Below, in pieces: positions 9,501 to 21,000 of a stretch of DNA of 64,000 bases. Origin of the DNA: Mimachlamys varia (Eukaryota; Mollusca; Bivalvia; Pectinida; Pectinidae). Positions within the stretch are counted from its first letter, which is position 1, and every line of letters starts with the position of its first letter. Position numbers and translations under genes: made by a program. The DNA lies in the NCBI GenBank assembly GCA_947623455.1, contig OX392532.1:32152792-32216791 (forward strand). The letters run 5' to 3'. Under the pieces are notes generated by a model. That model was not told the DNA's origin. It saw only the letters and a program-made list of their open reading frames with translations, and made no database searches.

Positions 9501-11817
9501 AAAGGATTTTTGTTTTACTTACTTGCTACACTTTGATATCTCTGAATAAAGATAGAGAAATGTTACTAAAGCTAGATATTGTGTCTTTGGAGCATCCTCA
9601 TTCAAGGTTGATAATTCCTTCAACGTTTTTAGATTTTCTTCTGTGGCTGGTAAGGGGTTTGTAACATCACCTTGGTAACAACAAGGACATTTTTAAGCTT
9701 TATGGATTTCACAGTTAGCATGGATCATTTAAGATTCGCAATGGATCCAGAGAAATATTTTGAACGGCAGATGAGAGAGTTGTGAAAAGTATTGTTTTTA
9801 AAGTACATATAGAGGTTAAACTTATCACCTGAAATCTCATTTTGAACTAATCCAATATTTAAAATGGAAGAGTTGAAGTGTGTCTACAGGCGGGAGAAAT
9901 TGGTGTCCTGGTTACAATCAAAATTCACCTCTGGACACTGACTCCTAAAAATCTTTTGTTTTACATCAATGAAAGTCCACAAGGCAATGAGTGCATAATG
10001 GCTATTGTTCTTGTACTCATGTTTTCATATAGAAATGTAATCTGGCCCCAAACCAAACATCTATATCTTTCAAAATGTCGAAACTCGATCTGGCTAGGCT
10101 CAAAAGAGTTTGAAATGAGCAGTACACTTGGGAATCCTCAATGTCCTGATCACCATGGATACATGAATGTACGATTGTGTGACAAGGGGAGGTAACAAAA
10201 CATAAAAAATACCTATTTCAGAATCAGTCTTTGAAGAAAGAAGGAAACAGGGGAAGGACAACTTTACTTCAAGATCAGGCAGGTCAAGGTGAATGAGATT
10301 ATCTCCCCTTTCACTCACTGTCAGGAAGGTACGGAGATTCAAACTTGCTGCTAATGCTTTCTGAAAAGTGACAAAAAAGTACCATACAATATAAATTGCT
10401 CGCCCAACACTCTACCACTGAATTACCTGTAAAAGGAATTTTCATATATATTAAAAATTAACCGCATTTCAGGCATCTGTTAGAAAATAGTCGTCGTATT
10501 GGGATCTTGTATATTTAAGAGTTAAGTTCTTTGTTAACTGTATATTTTGGATCAGGTGATGTTATAGACGCCAGTTGTAGTTTTTTTTTAGAATTTTATA
10601 GATCCATCAAACACCTCTCAAGAAATAAGGATCACATTAACTATTACTGTCAAAATCCATGATGGCTACCTGTCTGTCATATTGTTTTTCGAATATGTGC
10701 AAAAATTGGACCAATGCACAACTTGGGAACAAGGAAACCTGCATTTGAACTGTAAGAAAGATCCCTCCATTTCTTCTCAAGAAAAACATTTGATGTGATA
10801 TCACAAACTATAATATCAAAATCAAAGATGGGTGCCTTTCGGCCATATTGTTTTTCGGATCAACTTTAAAAAACTGGACAATGCAAAACTGGGGATTAAG
10901 TGAACCTACACTGTACTTGTACAGTGCTGTGCTATAAGTATGGGAACATTTTTTATTTTGCTATATGTGCTTTGTATCTCCAACCATTTTCAATTAATTT
11001 TCCTGACTTTGTTTCTGGGTGGATTTTGACAATATTTAGCTTTTTTGTACAGAAATATCTAATATTTTCTTCTCATAATATTCGTTTAAGTTTCCGTCAT
11101 GTATTTATGGAGCATTGACACAGAATTATCTACACTGATAATACCTGTATCACGCTATTTTTCTATATAAAGTTACCAAAATTACGTCAAAATGGTGTCC
11201 CAAAAAATGAATGTTGCAATTATGAATTCTTTGGTCATACATATACATGTACACAGCGCAAAACAGTGCAAATATTATGAGATGAAGCAGGAAACAACCA
11301 TAGAAAATTTCGTCAAAAATGCATGATTCTCAAATGGTGTCAAGAATATTCGTTGTAAAAAATTGGAAATACATTTTTTTATAGCAAACAAAACAAATTT
11401 GCTCCATACTTTAACTTATGTTACGGTACTGTAAATATGAAATTTGAAAAGGATCCATCCAGCACTTCTCAACAAAGAGAGACCAAAAGATTTATTTATT
11501 AAAGCCATACTGGTCTCTGTGGAATATAATATAAATATACATAGGCCTATATATAGATAGATAAATTTAAGAACGCACGACGGACGGGCTACGGACAAAC
11601 TGCGATTTGAAAGCCCACCATCTGATGATGCATAACATACATGTACAGTGTACATGTAGGATTTGAAAACGAAATTTTTAAGCAGAAATGCCAGAAATTT
11701 AAATTTACACGACCAACAATTCAGGCGACAGGAAATCCAACGTACTTTTCCATAAACAACAGCATGTTCTCCGTGTAAAATAACTTTTCCAGGAGCGGAC
11801 ACAACTATTTTTGTCAT
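6253..11817 (-). CDS. MVK: Mevalonate kinase, 5' four exons (partial gene)
   Basis: Phosphorylates mevalonate to 5-phosphomevalonate with ATP, an early step of isoprenoid and sterol synthesis; GHMP kinase family. Exons 11817-11746, 10360-10213, 9670-9523 and 6527-6253 join in phase (0, 1, 2, then open at phase 1) to give residues 1-214. Visible marks: N-terminal SAPGKVILHGEHAVVYGK, the glycine-rich ATP loop PIGAGLGSSASYSVC at about 138-152, and EQIMHGNPSGVDN, which carries the catalytic Asp of animal MVK. Human MVK has 396 residues, so roughly the last 180, including the GAGGGGC motif, are missing. I searched 1-6240 by eye on the minus strand without finding them, so they probably lie left of the window; loss is not excluded. 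The start is shared head to head with MMAB. Confidence 0.93.
6647..8440 (+). mobile_element. Dispersed repeat with 145-bp internal tandem units, in MVK intron 3
   Basis: The left end reads 'aagaggcccaatgggcctg' then 'gctcacctgg'; the right end reads 'gctcacttggcccttcggg' then 'ccaggtgagc', so the tips are inverted repeats. Between them are about ten units with exact 145-bp spacing in the better ones (the 'gacccctgtgacc' phrase at 7061, 7206, 7351, 7496, 7641, 7786). Each unit contains 'gaccttgaatataggtca' followed by 'aggtcatttc'. The tail has 'gacggacgcaggacggacgg'. The many overlapping plus-strand open frames are repeat artefacts. A diverged copy lies at 26490-27240. Confidence 0.88.
8905..9190 (+). 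repeat. 67-bp tandem repeat, about four copies
   Basis: The unit begins 'caccagacatctatctgtca' and continues through 'aaatgtctaggtatgg' to 'cagaggaaactcggg'. Starts at 9061 and 9128 give the 67-bp period. A related fragment occurs at about 10039-10087. It lies in MVK intron 3; no coding function is seen. Confidence 0.85.
9523..9670 (-). CDS. MVK: MVK exon 3
   Basis: Acceptor 'gttaccaag', residues 74-122 plus two bases, donor 'gtaagt'. It reads GDVTNPLPATEENLKTLKEL and then ALVTFLYLYSEIS, matching the human LAVLAFLYLYLSI helix. Confidence 0.9.
10213..10360 (-). CDS. MVK: MVK exon 2
   Basis: Acceptor 'cacttttcag', residues 25-73 plus one base, donor 'atag|gtattt'. It begins KALAASLNLRTF, matching the human VALAVSLNLRTF segment. 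An earlier possible donor (GT at 10267-10266) would leave phase 0 and not fit exon 3, so the longer form ending KTDSEI plus G is chosen; it joins as EIGDVTNPLP, like human EQGDVTTP. The middle of the exon is divergent. Confidence 0.8.
10605..10915. repeat. Dispersed repeat, two diverged units of about 190 bp
   Basis: The phrase 'atattgtttttcg' with 'aaatccatgatggctacc' / 'aaatcaaagatgggtgcc' and 'aacttgggaacaaggaaacc' / 'aactggggattaagtgaacc' appears twice. It lies in MVK intron 1 and is non-coding. Confidence 0.6.
11746..11817 (-). CDS. MVK: MVK exon 1
   Basis: Residues 1-24, from ATG to a 'gtacgt' donor (phase 0). It holds the substrate/ATP-binding N-terminus of GHMP kinases (SAPGKVILHGEHAVVYGK). 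The start is supported by alignment with the animal MVK N-terminus and by the adjacent promoter region. The open frame continuing past the donor is intron read-through. Confidence 0.93.
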
Positions 11818-11951
11818 GTCTCACAGAACATGCGGCCAGGGACTGTGAAAGTGAAACTACAGTTAGCTAGCTCTTCATATAGCGGAGGTACGAAAATGCG
11901 TTTCCGGTTACTTTCGGTTTATGGATTATATAATAACATTTCAATAACAAA
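11818..11951. promoter_or_regulatory. Bidirectional MVK/MMAB promoter region
   Basis: Only 134 bp separate the MVK ATG (minus) from the MMAB ATG (plus), so core promoter elements for both must lie here or in the first exons. Seen: 'tttccggtt', whose complement contains an ETS-type CCGGAA core, and an AT-rich stretch 'ttatataataac' near the MMAB start. No convincing TATA box for MVK. In mammals the same pair is driven by one bidirectional, sterol-responsive promoter (established); I see no perfect sterol element. An out-of-frame ATG at 11830 opens a frame to 12018 overlapping the MMAB start. Confidence 0.75.
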
Positions 11952-12019
11952 ATGTCACGTTTTGTTTCTGTCTGTCGACAGTCATCTAGGGGCTTCGCTA
12001 CATATTCAAAGTTGTTAGC
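11952..12019 (+). CDS. MMAB: MMAB exon 1, mitochondrial leader
   Basis: Residues 1-22 plus two bases, donor 'gtgagt'. This ATG is chosen over the upstream ones at 11830 and 11896 because only this frame joins exon 2 and gives a basic, Ser/Arg-rich targeting peptide. Confidence 0.88.
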
Positions 12020-15000
12020 GTGAGTGTAAAACTAATAATGACATTAGCACAAATGACATCATGCAAGCGGTGCATGCGTAAATCATTTTTTCTGATATGT
12101 ATACAGTAATGAATAGTCTGTGACTTACAGTACAAATGTATAGACCTACAATTGCACATTATATAGCGGTGTAATAGCACGAGAAATACAGTCACAGTGT
12201 ACTGTGGTGATAAAGAGAAGTGTGGCTTGTATGGACATATACAGGGATAATGCTGACTCTTAAAATCTATGGGAGAATTTGAGGGATCAGCAAAATACAA
12301 TGTACATTTTGTATCTATGAGATTTTTCTATATAAAGTAATATAATTTTGAATTTCAATGAGATTTTCAGGGAAAATATGGGAAAAAATCCCCAAATCTA
12401 GCCCCAAAGTGATCCTTGCATATATAGTCAACTGTGATATATGTTTTGCATGCCTGCTACTTAATTAGCTTTCCTTGAATATTAATTATCTTGTATTGTT
12501 AATTTGAATTTAGTCCGTCTTACTGAAAGGAGCAAAATTATATGTTATTTGTATCTTGTAGGCCTAGTTCATAGTCTCCTTCACTCAGATTTGTGACGGA
12601 GCATGGCTTGCAGGTGCTCCTACAGTGTATGTCACAGTTAGTAGACCTGTAGAATTACGCAATGGAGACCAGCTCAGGTTTCGATGCCTGGTTGCGGGGC
12701 ACACGACAGGGACATGTTTTTCCTGCTTGTACACATGCGATTTCTCGACCTAGTCAGGGCACTTTACCAGATCTCACTTTTCCTGTACATGTTTTTTTTA
12801 TGTATTTGATGACATCAAATTCAACAAAATAAGGAAATTCAAAGTTTTGAAATGCATTGCAGTATAATAATTGATAATCATATGTTATTGATATATAGCT
12901 GTTTCTGTTCTTATTTAACTAGTAATCAATTAGTATATATTTTTGTAATGCGCAACAAAAATTGTCTATTATTTTGTAATGTGTGATGAAAAATTGTATT
13001 ATTTCCCAGAGCGCAGAAAAATGAAGGAAAGAAATATCCCAAAATATACACGAAGACTGGTGATAAGGGTAAGTGATGACATGATGATTTTCTGAATTAT
13101 TCAGTACATTGTGCTAGTCCTAATGGTTCTAACTATCTGATCCACTATTAAATATTAGTGATGCTGGTGGATCGATAGTAAGAACTCCTCGATCCAAATG
13201 ATATGAAATTGAAGCAATTAAATTGTCCACAGATTATTTCCAATGTACAAAAAAAATAATTCATATGGTACAAAATAACTTAACCGTGGTATCCATTCAA
13301 AATACGAATGCATAATCATTTACCCTCACATCTGTTCTCATTTTTGTAGGTACATCATCAACTTTCACTGGAGAACGGAGACCAAAGAATGACATAATTT
13401 TTGAAGCTTTAGGAGCAACCGATGAGTTGTCCAGTGCTATAGGGTAAATAGGTTTAGGAGAAACTGATGGATTGTCCAGTTCTATAGGGTATACATCCTC
13501 GATATCCAGGGTTTACAATCACCTAACCTCTCTACAACCCTGGAATTTTATTATGTGATGGCCAAACTGAAGACACATTCATGCAGGTAAATAAAACCTG
13601 ACCAACCGCTAGACTGTCTTTTGAAGATTACAAAGGAGTCACAACCAACTTCAAAGTCTGTCAATTTTTACTGCTTGTGACCACGAGATTCTTTTGATGC
13701 TCATCAAAGTGTCGAATCAGTCTTCTTAATTGTCTCACCAACAAGGTGGCCCATACAGAGCCTTCAGTTTTTCTATGACATATTCCAGGGGTGTAGAGAG
13801 CGTAAGTGATCGTAATCTCTGGATATCGAGGATGGGTGGTCTAGTGGTATAATGCCTGGCTAGTGATGGAAGGGTTGCGAGATCGAGTCCTGGTCATGGC
13901 ACTTGTATTGTAACCTTGAGTGAGATGCTTTACTCTGCTTATTCCAGTCTACTTAGCTGTAAATGAGTACGTGGTTGGGCAGTACTAGAAATTGTAGAAT
14001 GCTAGCTGCAAGCGCCGAAATGGCAGTAACGGTTGTATGCTCCCAAGGGAGTTGAGAACCATATTGGCTGGTTGCTAAGGCCTTATAATCACGGATAATA
14101 ATTTGTGAACAACTTTGAGATGGCCTTTAAGGTCTTGATAAAGCGGTAAATAAGAACGTCGGATTATTATTATCATAATTACAATATGTATGTATATGTT
14201 TTTATGCCTCCGCCATGAAATGGGGGCATATAGTGTTACCCATGTTTGTCCTGTCTTGTCCCGTCCTGTCCTGTACGTCCCATGGTAATGTAACCAGCTG
14301 GGGGCGGGGGCATTAATGTCTCGCAGACATTTCTAGTTTCTATATATATATATTACATTATATTTGATTCATGTATTACCGGTACTTACATTTAAGGATA
14401 AGGCTTCTGTTTGATATGTGCTATAAATATACAGGGACATTTTGTTCAATATTAAAAGCTTTCATGTATTGAATTTCAGTTTGGCATCTGAATACTGTAA
14501 AGATGCTGATATACCCGTTTTATCTGATCTGGAACAAGTAAGTTTACTTATATCATTATGTTGTACATGGTAGCCTGCAAGAAATTATACATTAAATTAA
14601 CGTAAAAAATTGGTTCCAAAGGGGCCCACTATATGATATCAAAATAAATATTGTACAGTGCACTCCTCTTTATATCATGTTGCATTTGTCCGACAAAAAC
14701 TTGATATTAACAGGAATGTGACATAAAGAGAAACATGTTTTTCCACTAAATGTAGTGCATTTCCAATCTCCATAACTAAAAGTAAGATATTCAATGTACA
14801 ATATATGAAGATGTTTCAATATATAGATAACATTATTTCAATTAATAATCATTTTTTGGGTGATTTTTTTTATTTTCTTTGCAAAATTTTGTACAAGTTT
14901 CTGTATCTGAAATCAATGGAAATGGCATCATTTTCTGGATATTTTATGTGATTGGTTAAGAAAACTTGATATTAAGAGGAATTCACCTCAAAATACATGA

Positions 15001-18000
15001 TATTAACCAAGTAAGATTACATAGATTATATAGAGCGAAAAATGTTGCTTGGGAAAAACATGATATAAAGAGGGATGTGATATTAGCAGGAGAGATATTA
15101 AGTGGAGTCCACTGCATTTCATAATTTTGGTGATTTTCTGGGTTCCTTCATCCACAAATTCATAAGCTCACAAATTCAAGTACAACAAGCTAAGTTTGAT
15201 ATGAAACACTTCTGCATCAGAGTGGGTGTGGCATGATCAATATAATATACAAATCATCTTCCCATCAAACTTTGGTTCATGAAGGTACACTATATCTGTT
15301 TTCAAAGTACCGTGTCATTTAAAGGCCCAATATACGTAACTTCAGGAATTTTTTCGTGATTCTGAAAAATTCTGAAAAAAAATCCATTTGATAACTATGC
15401 AAAAATAAGCCTAAAACGAAGTAAACCTGAGCAGTAACAAACAAGACACTCTTGATAGAAAAATTCAAAGAATCGAAAATAATTCAGGTGGGGCCCACTT
15501 CAACAACAAGCCTAAGTTAGAAGACAGATCAAAATGGACGTGTGTTTACAAATACCGAGTTTCAACTGCTGCTGTACCGGTAACCGCGTAAGAATTCAAC
15601 TTGAATATTGCTGATTTCAGCTAATCTTAACTAAATCTATAAATATAATAAGTTTATTAGACTTGATTTTCTCTTCAAGTTTTGCCGAAAGTTACATATA
15701 TTGGGCCTTTAAAGCAGGAATATTGACATGCATGACTGATTCTATATTCACTAATTATATGTATATTGTATATATGATTTATGCCATCATCTCTTGTATA
15801 CCGTAATTCCTGCACAGGAGACAACTCTGCTCTGTTTTTTGCAATAAACAACTCAAAACTTATATAGTCGATAAAGAGCATTTATTGAAATGCCGTAAGA
15901 TGGTGTATTTTCAGTGTACATCCATCAAAATTTATTTCAGCAATTTAAAGTTATATATGACTTTGCAAAAAAGATGGGAATATGTTGACATTAACACGCC
16001 GAGGACGGGTATCTTTCAATTTTTCCCGTCACAACAATAAAAAATTTTCGCACCCAAACAATGAAATCACGTGACCACGCTGTGCACAGACGTCACGTGA
16101 TATAGTTGTGTGCGTCAGTTATAAGCTCCGGATTAAACAGAAACAAATTCCAGACTTAACATATATATAATTCAATTGAAAACATACCAAAAGAGATGAC
16201 ATAAATTACTTTATGTTTCACATAAATACAATTATATGATTGTCACAGATCCAGTGTGTACTTCAGGATATAGGCTCTTGTGTGGCCACACCTATTTCTT
16301 CCGCCAGGGAGTCGCATCGAAGTAAGTATGCATTCTTATCAAAAGTTCATTCTTCTTGGGTTAAAGAGTATACTTTAAAAGCCAATATTTTCGTACATAT
16401 AATTTTTTGCTCAGCCAGCTAGCCTCCAAACTGTTCGTGTTTTAGACATGTTTTGCACCGTCAGTCATGCTTTTAAAGGCCCAATATACGTAACTTTCTG
16501 CAAAACTTGAAGTGACAATCAATCCTAATAACTTATTATACTTATAGATTTAGTTAAGATATCAGTAATATTCAAGATGAATTCTTTTGCGGTTACCGGT
16601 ACAGCAGCAGTTGAAACACGCTATTTAATGTAAACACGCGTCTATTTCGAACCGTCTTCTACCTTCAGTTTGTTGTTGAAGTGGGCCCCACCTGAATTAT
16701 TTTCAATTCTTTGGATTTTTTTGTAAAGAGTTTCTTGTTAGTTACTGCGCAGGTTTATTTCGTTTTAGGCTTATTTTTGCATGGGTATCAACTGGATTTT
16801 TTTTCAGAATTTTTCAGAATCACGAAAATTTCCCTAACTTGTTACGTATATTGGGCCTTTAAAGTTTTTGTAATATGTGCATATGATATCAATAGACATT
16901 GTAGAGTTTAAGAGGAGTTGAAAAAATTCAAGTGTGGATATATTCGCGGAGATCTAAACCAAGCGAGAGTTAAAAAAACACAGACAATTTAAGGTAAACC
17001 TCGTATTGCATGTAGCTATTGAACTCAATTACGTACTGCAGTGCACTCCTGTTTATATCATTTTGTATTTGTCCGACAAAAACATGATATTAACAGGAAT
17101 GTGACATTAAGAGAACCATGTTTTTTCACTAAATCTAGTGCATTTCCAATCTCCATAACTAAAAGTAAGATATTCAATGTACAATATATGAATATATTTC
17201 AATATATAGATAACATTATTTCAATTAATAATCATTTTTGGGGTTATTTTTTAATTTTCTATGCAAACTTTTGTACAAGTTGTATCTGAAATCAATGGAA
17301 ATGGCATCATTTTCTGGATATTTTATGTGATTGGTTAAAAAAACATGATATTAAGAGGAATTCACCTCAAAATACATGATATTAACCAAATAAAATTACA
17401 TAGATTATATAGAGCAAAAATGGTGCTTGGGAAAAACATGATATAAAGAGGGATGTGATATTAACAGGGGTGATATTAAGTGCAGTCCACTGTATATCAA
17501 TTGGTAAAAATTAAGATAAGATTTGGGAAAATTCACAAGGGGAAAGTTGTCAGTAACCTAAAGTGGAAAAAGGTAAAACAATCACTGAAAACATCAGCAG
17601 ATTTATACGGAAGGTAACCTTTAGTTTCATTGATTTAATCATGTAGTTTAGTAACCAATATTGGAGTGCATTTAATCAAAATTTCTATTTACAACCCTTG
17701 AAAGCCATTGCATACATGAAGATTTAGGAAGGAAATTATCTAACTGCTACTTAAATTACCATGTGCATTTTGTAAGGGGTGACTTTTTTTGGGACCTCTT
17801 GCTGAATCAATGCCTGTGTTTGTACATTTCCGCAAACAAGAGACATTCATTTGTCTTCAATTTTAAAGACAAGTATGGAAAATAAATATGCAGTAAAACT
17901 CCACTTGCTTGAACTCGTGGGGACCTGACCAATGGTTTGAGGTTTGGTTTGAATATGTGGTTTTCAAATAATCTGGGGTTGATTGAATATGTATAAACTC

Positions 18001-21000
18001 GTTTGGACTAGACGACCTGTTCGATGATTGAGGGGTATATTAATTATTCGAGTTAACTGGGTTTGAGTAAGTACGGTTTTACTCTACATACATGTATCTA
18101 TATAAATATGCTTTTTTTTAAAACCTTTTTCCCTTCTAGAGCTGACACATTTTAGTGGAGAGCATGTAACTGACCTAGAAAAGTTGATTGATGAGTATAC
18201 AGCAGAGTTACCTCCCTTGGAAAACTTCATCATCCCTGTAAGTAACATATTAACGTGGTTGTGTAAGAGAGATGTAACCAAAAATTATGTTAAAATAATT
18301 TGTACTCTTTTTAAAATTTTATGAAGTAAGTGTTAAAAAAGTTTCCAATTTATCGAAATTTATTCTCTTAACGAAGCAGTGAAACATACCAGTATATTTA
18401 CAGTCTACACTGACATTCACTCAACAGACTATCATTATCACTGCATAACTGTATAGTCAAACATGTGACAAATTTCTATGACGTTGACAACAATTCATGT
18501 GGGCGGAGCTATGCAAATCCTACAGTTTGAAACACAATTGTGTGACGTCACCAACAATTAACGTAGGCGGAGCTTGCACATTTCATGCTGTTACATTTAT
18601 TGAAACATTCCCACGTTTATTAGTTTTGAAATGAAATCTGTGTCCGAAGATTTGACTATAATGAACAAAATAGTTATGAACATTTCACAGAAAGATACTG
18701 TAAATATAAGGATAAACTTTCTATTTTGTTTAAGTTATCGGGGGATAACTACAATGGAAAACGGGTAAATTATACATAACCGGCTTTGCCAGTTAATGAA
18801 TTTACCCGTTTTCCATTGTAGTTATCCCCCGATAACCTAAACAAAATAGAAAGTTAATCCTTAAATAGATCATTGTTACTTTTTCAACACTTTAAATTGG
18901 CAGGAAAACAAAAAAATTGCAGAAAATTGAGGGAGTTGATGAAAATTTTTTTTTTTTTTCATTTGAACATTGTTTTAGATTCTATCATAAATTTTGCAAA
19001 GATAGTACAAAACCACTGCAAAAAAATAGTTATCTTCCCTTATGGATGTTCTCTTGTGAGGTTTCAGTCATGTTCAAGTCTCGTTTATGTCTCATTTTAA
19101 GATTTAATGTTATACAGTGGACTCCACTTAATATCACTCCTGTTAATATCACATTCCTCTTTATATCATGTTTTTCCCAAGCACCATTTTTCTCTCTAAT
19201 ATAATCAATGTAATTTTATTTGGTTAATATCATGTCTTTGAGGTGAATTCCTCTTAATATCATGTTTTCCTTAACCAATCACATAAAATATACAGAAAAG
19301 GATGTAATTTCCATTGATTTCAGATATAACTTGTACAAAATGTTGCATAGAAAATTAAAAAATATCCCCCTAAATTGATTTTTTAATTGAAATAATGTTG
19401 TCTATATACTGAAATATCTTCATATGTACATTGCATAGCTTACTTTTAGTTATGGAGATTGGAAATGCACTAGATTTAGTGGAAAAACATGTTTCTCTTA
19501 ATGTCACATTCCTGTTAATATTATGTTTTTGTCTGACAAATGTAACATGATATAAAGAGGAGTGCACTGTATTGAAGAAAGTATGATCAATTTTAAAAGC
19601 ATATATGCATCTTAAAATTGTGTCAAAAATATAAGTGTCTGTTGCTTGTAGAATTTTTTTTACTTGAATTTTAAAAAATTACCAATTTTGCGGTCATTTT
19701 GAATATGTGTATTTCTGTCTATTTTATGCACTTACTGAATGGGCAAAATTTCACCATTTTGATGCTAAATCGATCTCTTAAAAACATCAGCGTTTAGCCA
19801 TTTTTAATCATAGCAAGCTAATTTTTGCTGTACAATTTTATAATGTTCAATCTTATAGAAATATTTTGTTACAAAGTGGATAATTATACTTTTTTTGTAT
19901 TTCTTTCATATATTTAGTGTACCTGGAGCAGTTTTTATTTTTGAACCCGAAACTGTGAAAAATAACACAAATAATAAAGAGACAAAAAATTAAGCACACT
20001 AACCCCCCATTTTTATGACGGTTTTAGAACGAGAAACCCATTTTCTTTTCATCCGCCAAATATTAAAAAAAGTTTGATATCAGAACTTTTTTTATTAAGC
20101 GTTAAATCTGCAAAAAATGGTGAAAAAATGAGGATTTTCTCATTAAAAAATAAGGGGTAGGGGTAACTCAAATTGCTTTCCTGAGTAAAAATATCGCGAA
20201 AAATTTCCTGAAGTTACGTATATTAGGCCTTTAATATTATAACCATGAAAAGCAAACAGTTTTTGGTTTGCAATAATAATGCTGAAAACAAAATGTTGTA
20301 CTGCATTGTTTTACATTCTATTATGGGATCATACATTATTAACGAGCTAGGATAAAATCACTGCAAACATTCAGTTATCTCCCTTTATATCATTACCATG
20401 AAAAGTGAACAGTTTTTTGTTTTCAATAGTTATGCTGAAAATGTTGTACAACATTGTTTTAGATTCTATTATAAATTGATGAGCAAAAATACAAAAATCA
20501 CTGCCAAAATTGTATTATCTCCCTTTAATATTTAATCACACTGGACCATGAAAAGTGAAAAGTTTTTGGTTTGGAAATAATGCTTACATCAAAATGTTGG
20601 TAACTTTTGAATTAAGTCGATTTTTCTCTCAGTTTGTGTTTGTTTTGATGAATATTTCCAGAAATTTTACAGCAAAATGCTGAATAAAATGATGATTAAT
20701 CTCATGTTATGCTTTTGATGCCAGAGTATATAATTGTAATAGATTTTTATTATTTTGTTGTAAACTTTATAGAAATAAAATTTAGTTCTCATAAAAGCAA
20801 GAACTTTCTGGAGTGGAAGCAGTTTGTTTGAACTGGTCATCTTAGCTGTTAAAATTGGGACAGTCAGTTTAAGAAACAAAGTTTCTTGAAGTTGATAACT
20901 ATTTCTCCCATCGTTCACAGATTTTTCCCCTCTTCCACCTGTTCAAGATTTCTCTGTCACACCCTAGGGTATGACAGATAACTCGAGCTGACAACAATGT

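Noticed and set aside
10100..10342. 80-codon minus-strand frame as a stand-alone gene
   Set aside because: It is MVK exon 2 plus intron read-through beyond the donor at 10212.
10268..10360. Shorter MVK exon 2 ending at the 'gtaaag' donor
   Set aside because: Phase 0 at the end does not match exon 3, which needs one base from the previous exon; no bridging exon was found.
11830..12018. 62-codon frame as a separate protein
   Set aside because: It overlaps MMAB exon 1 out of frame; treated as a possible uORF only.
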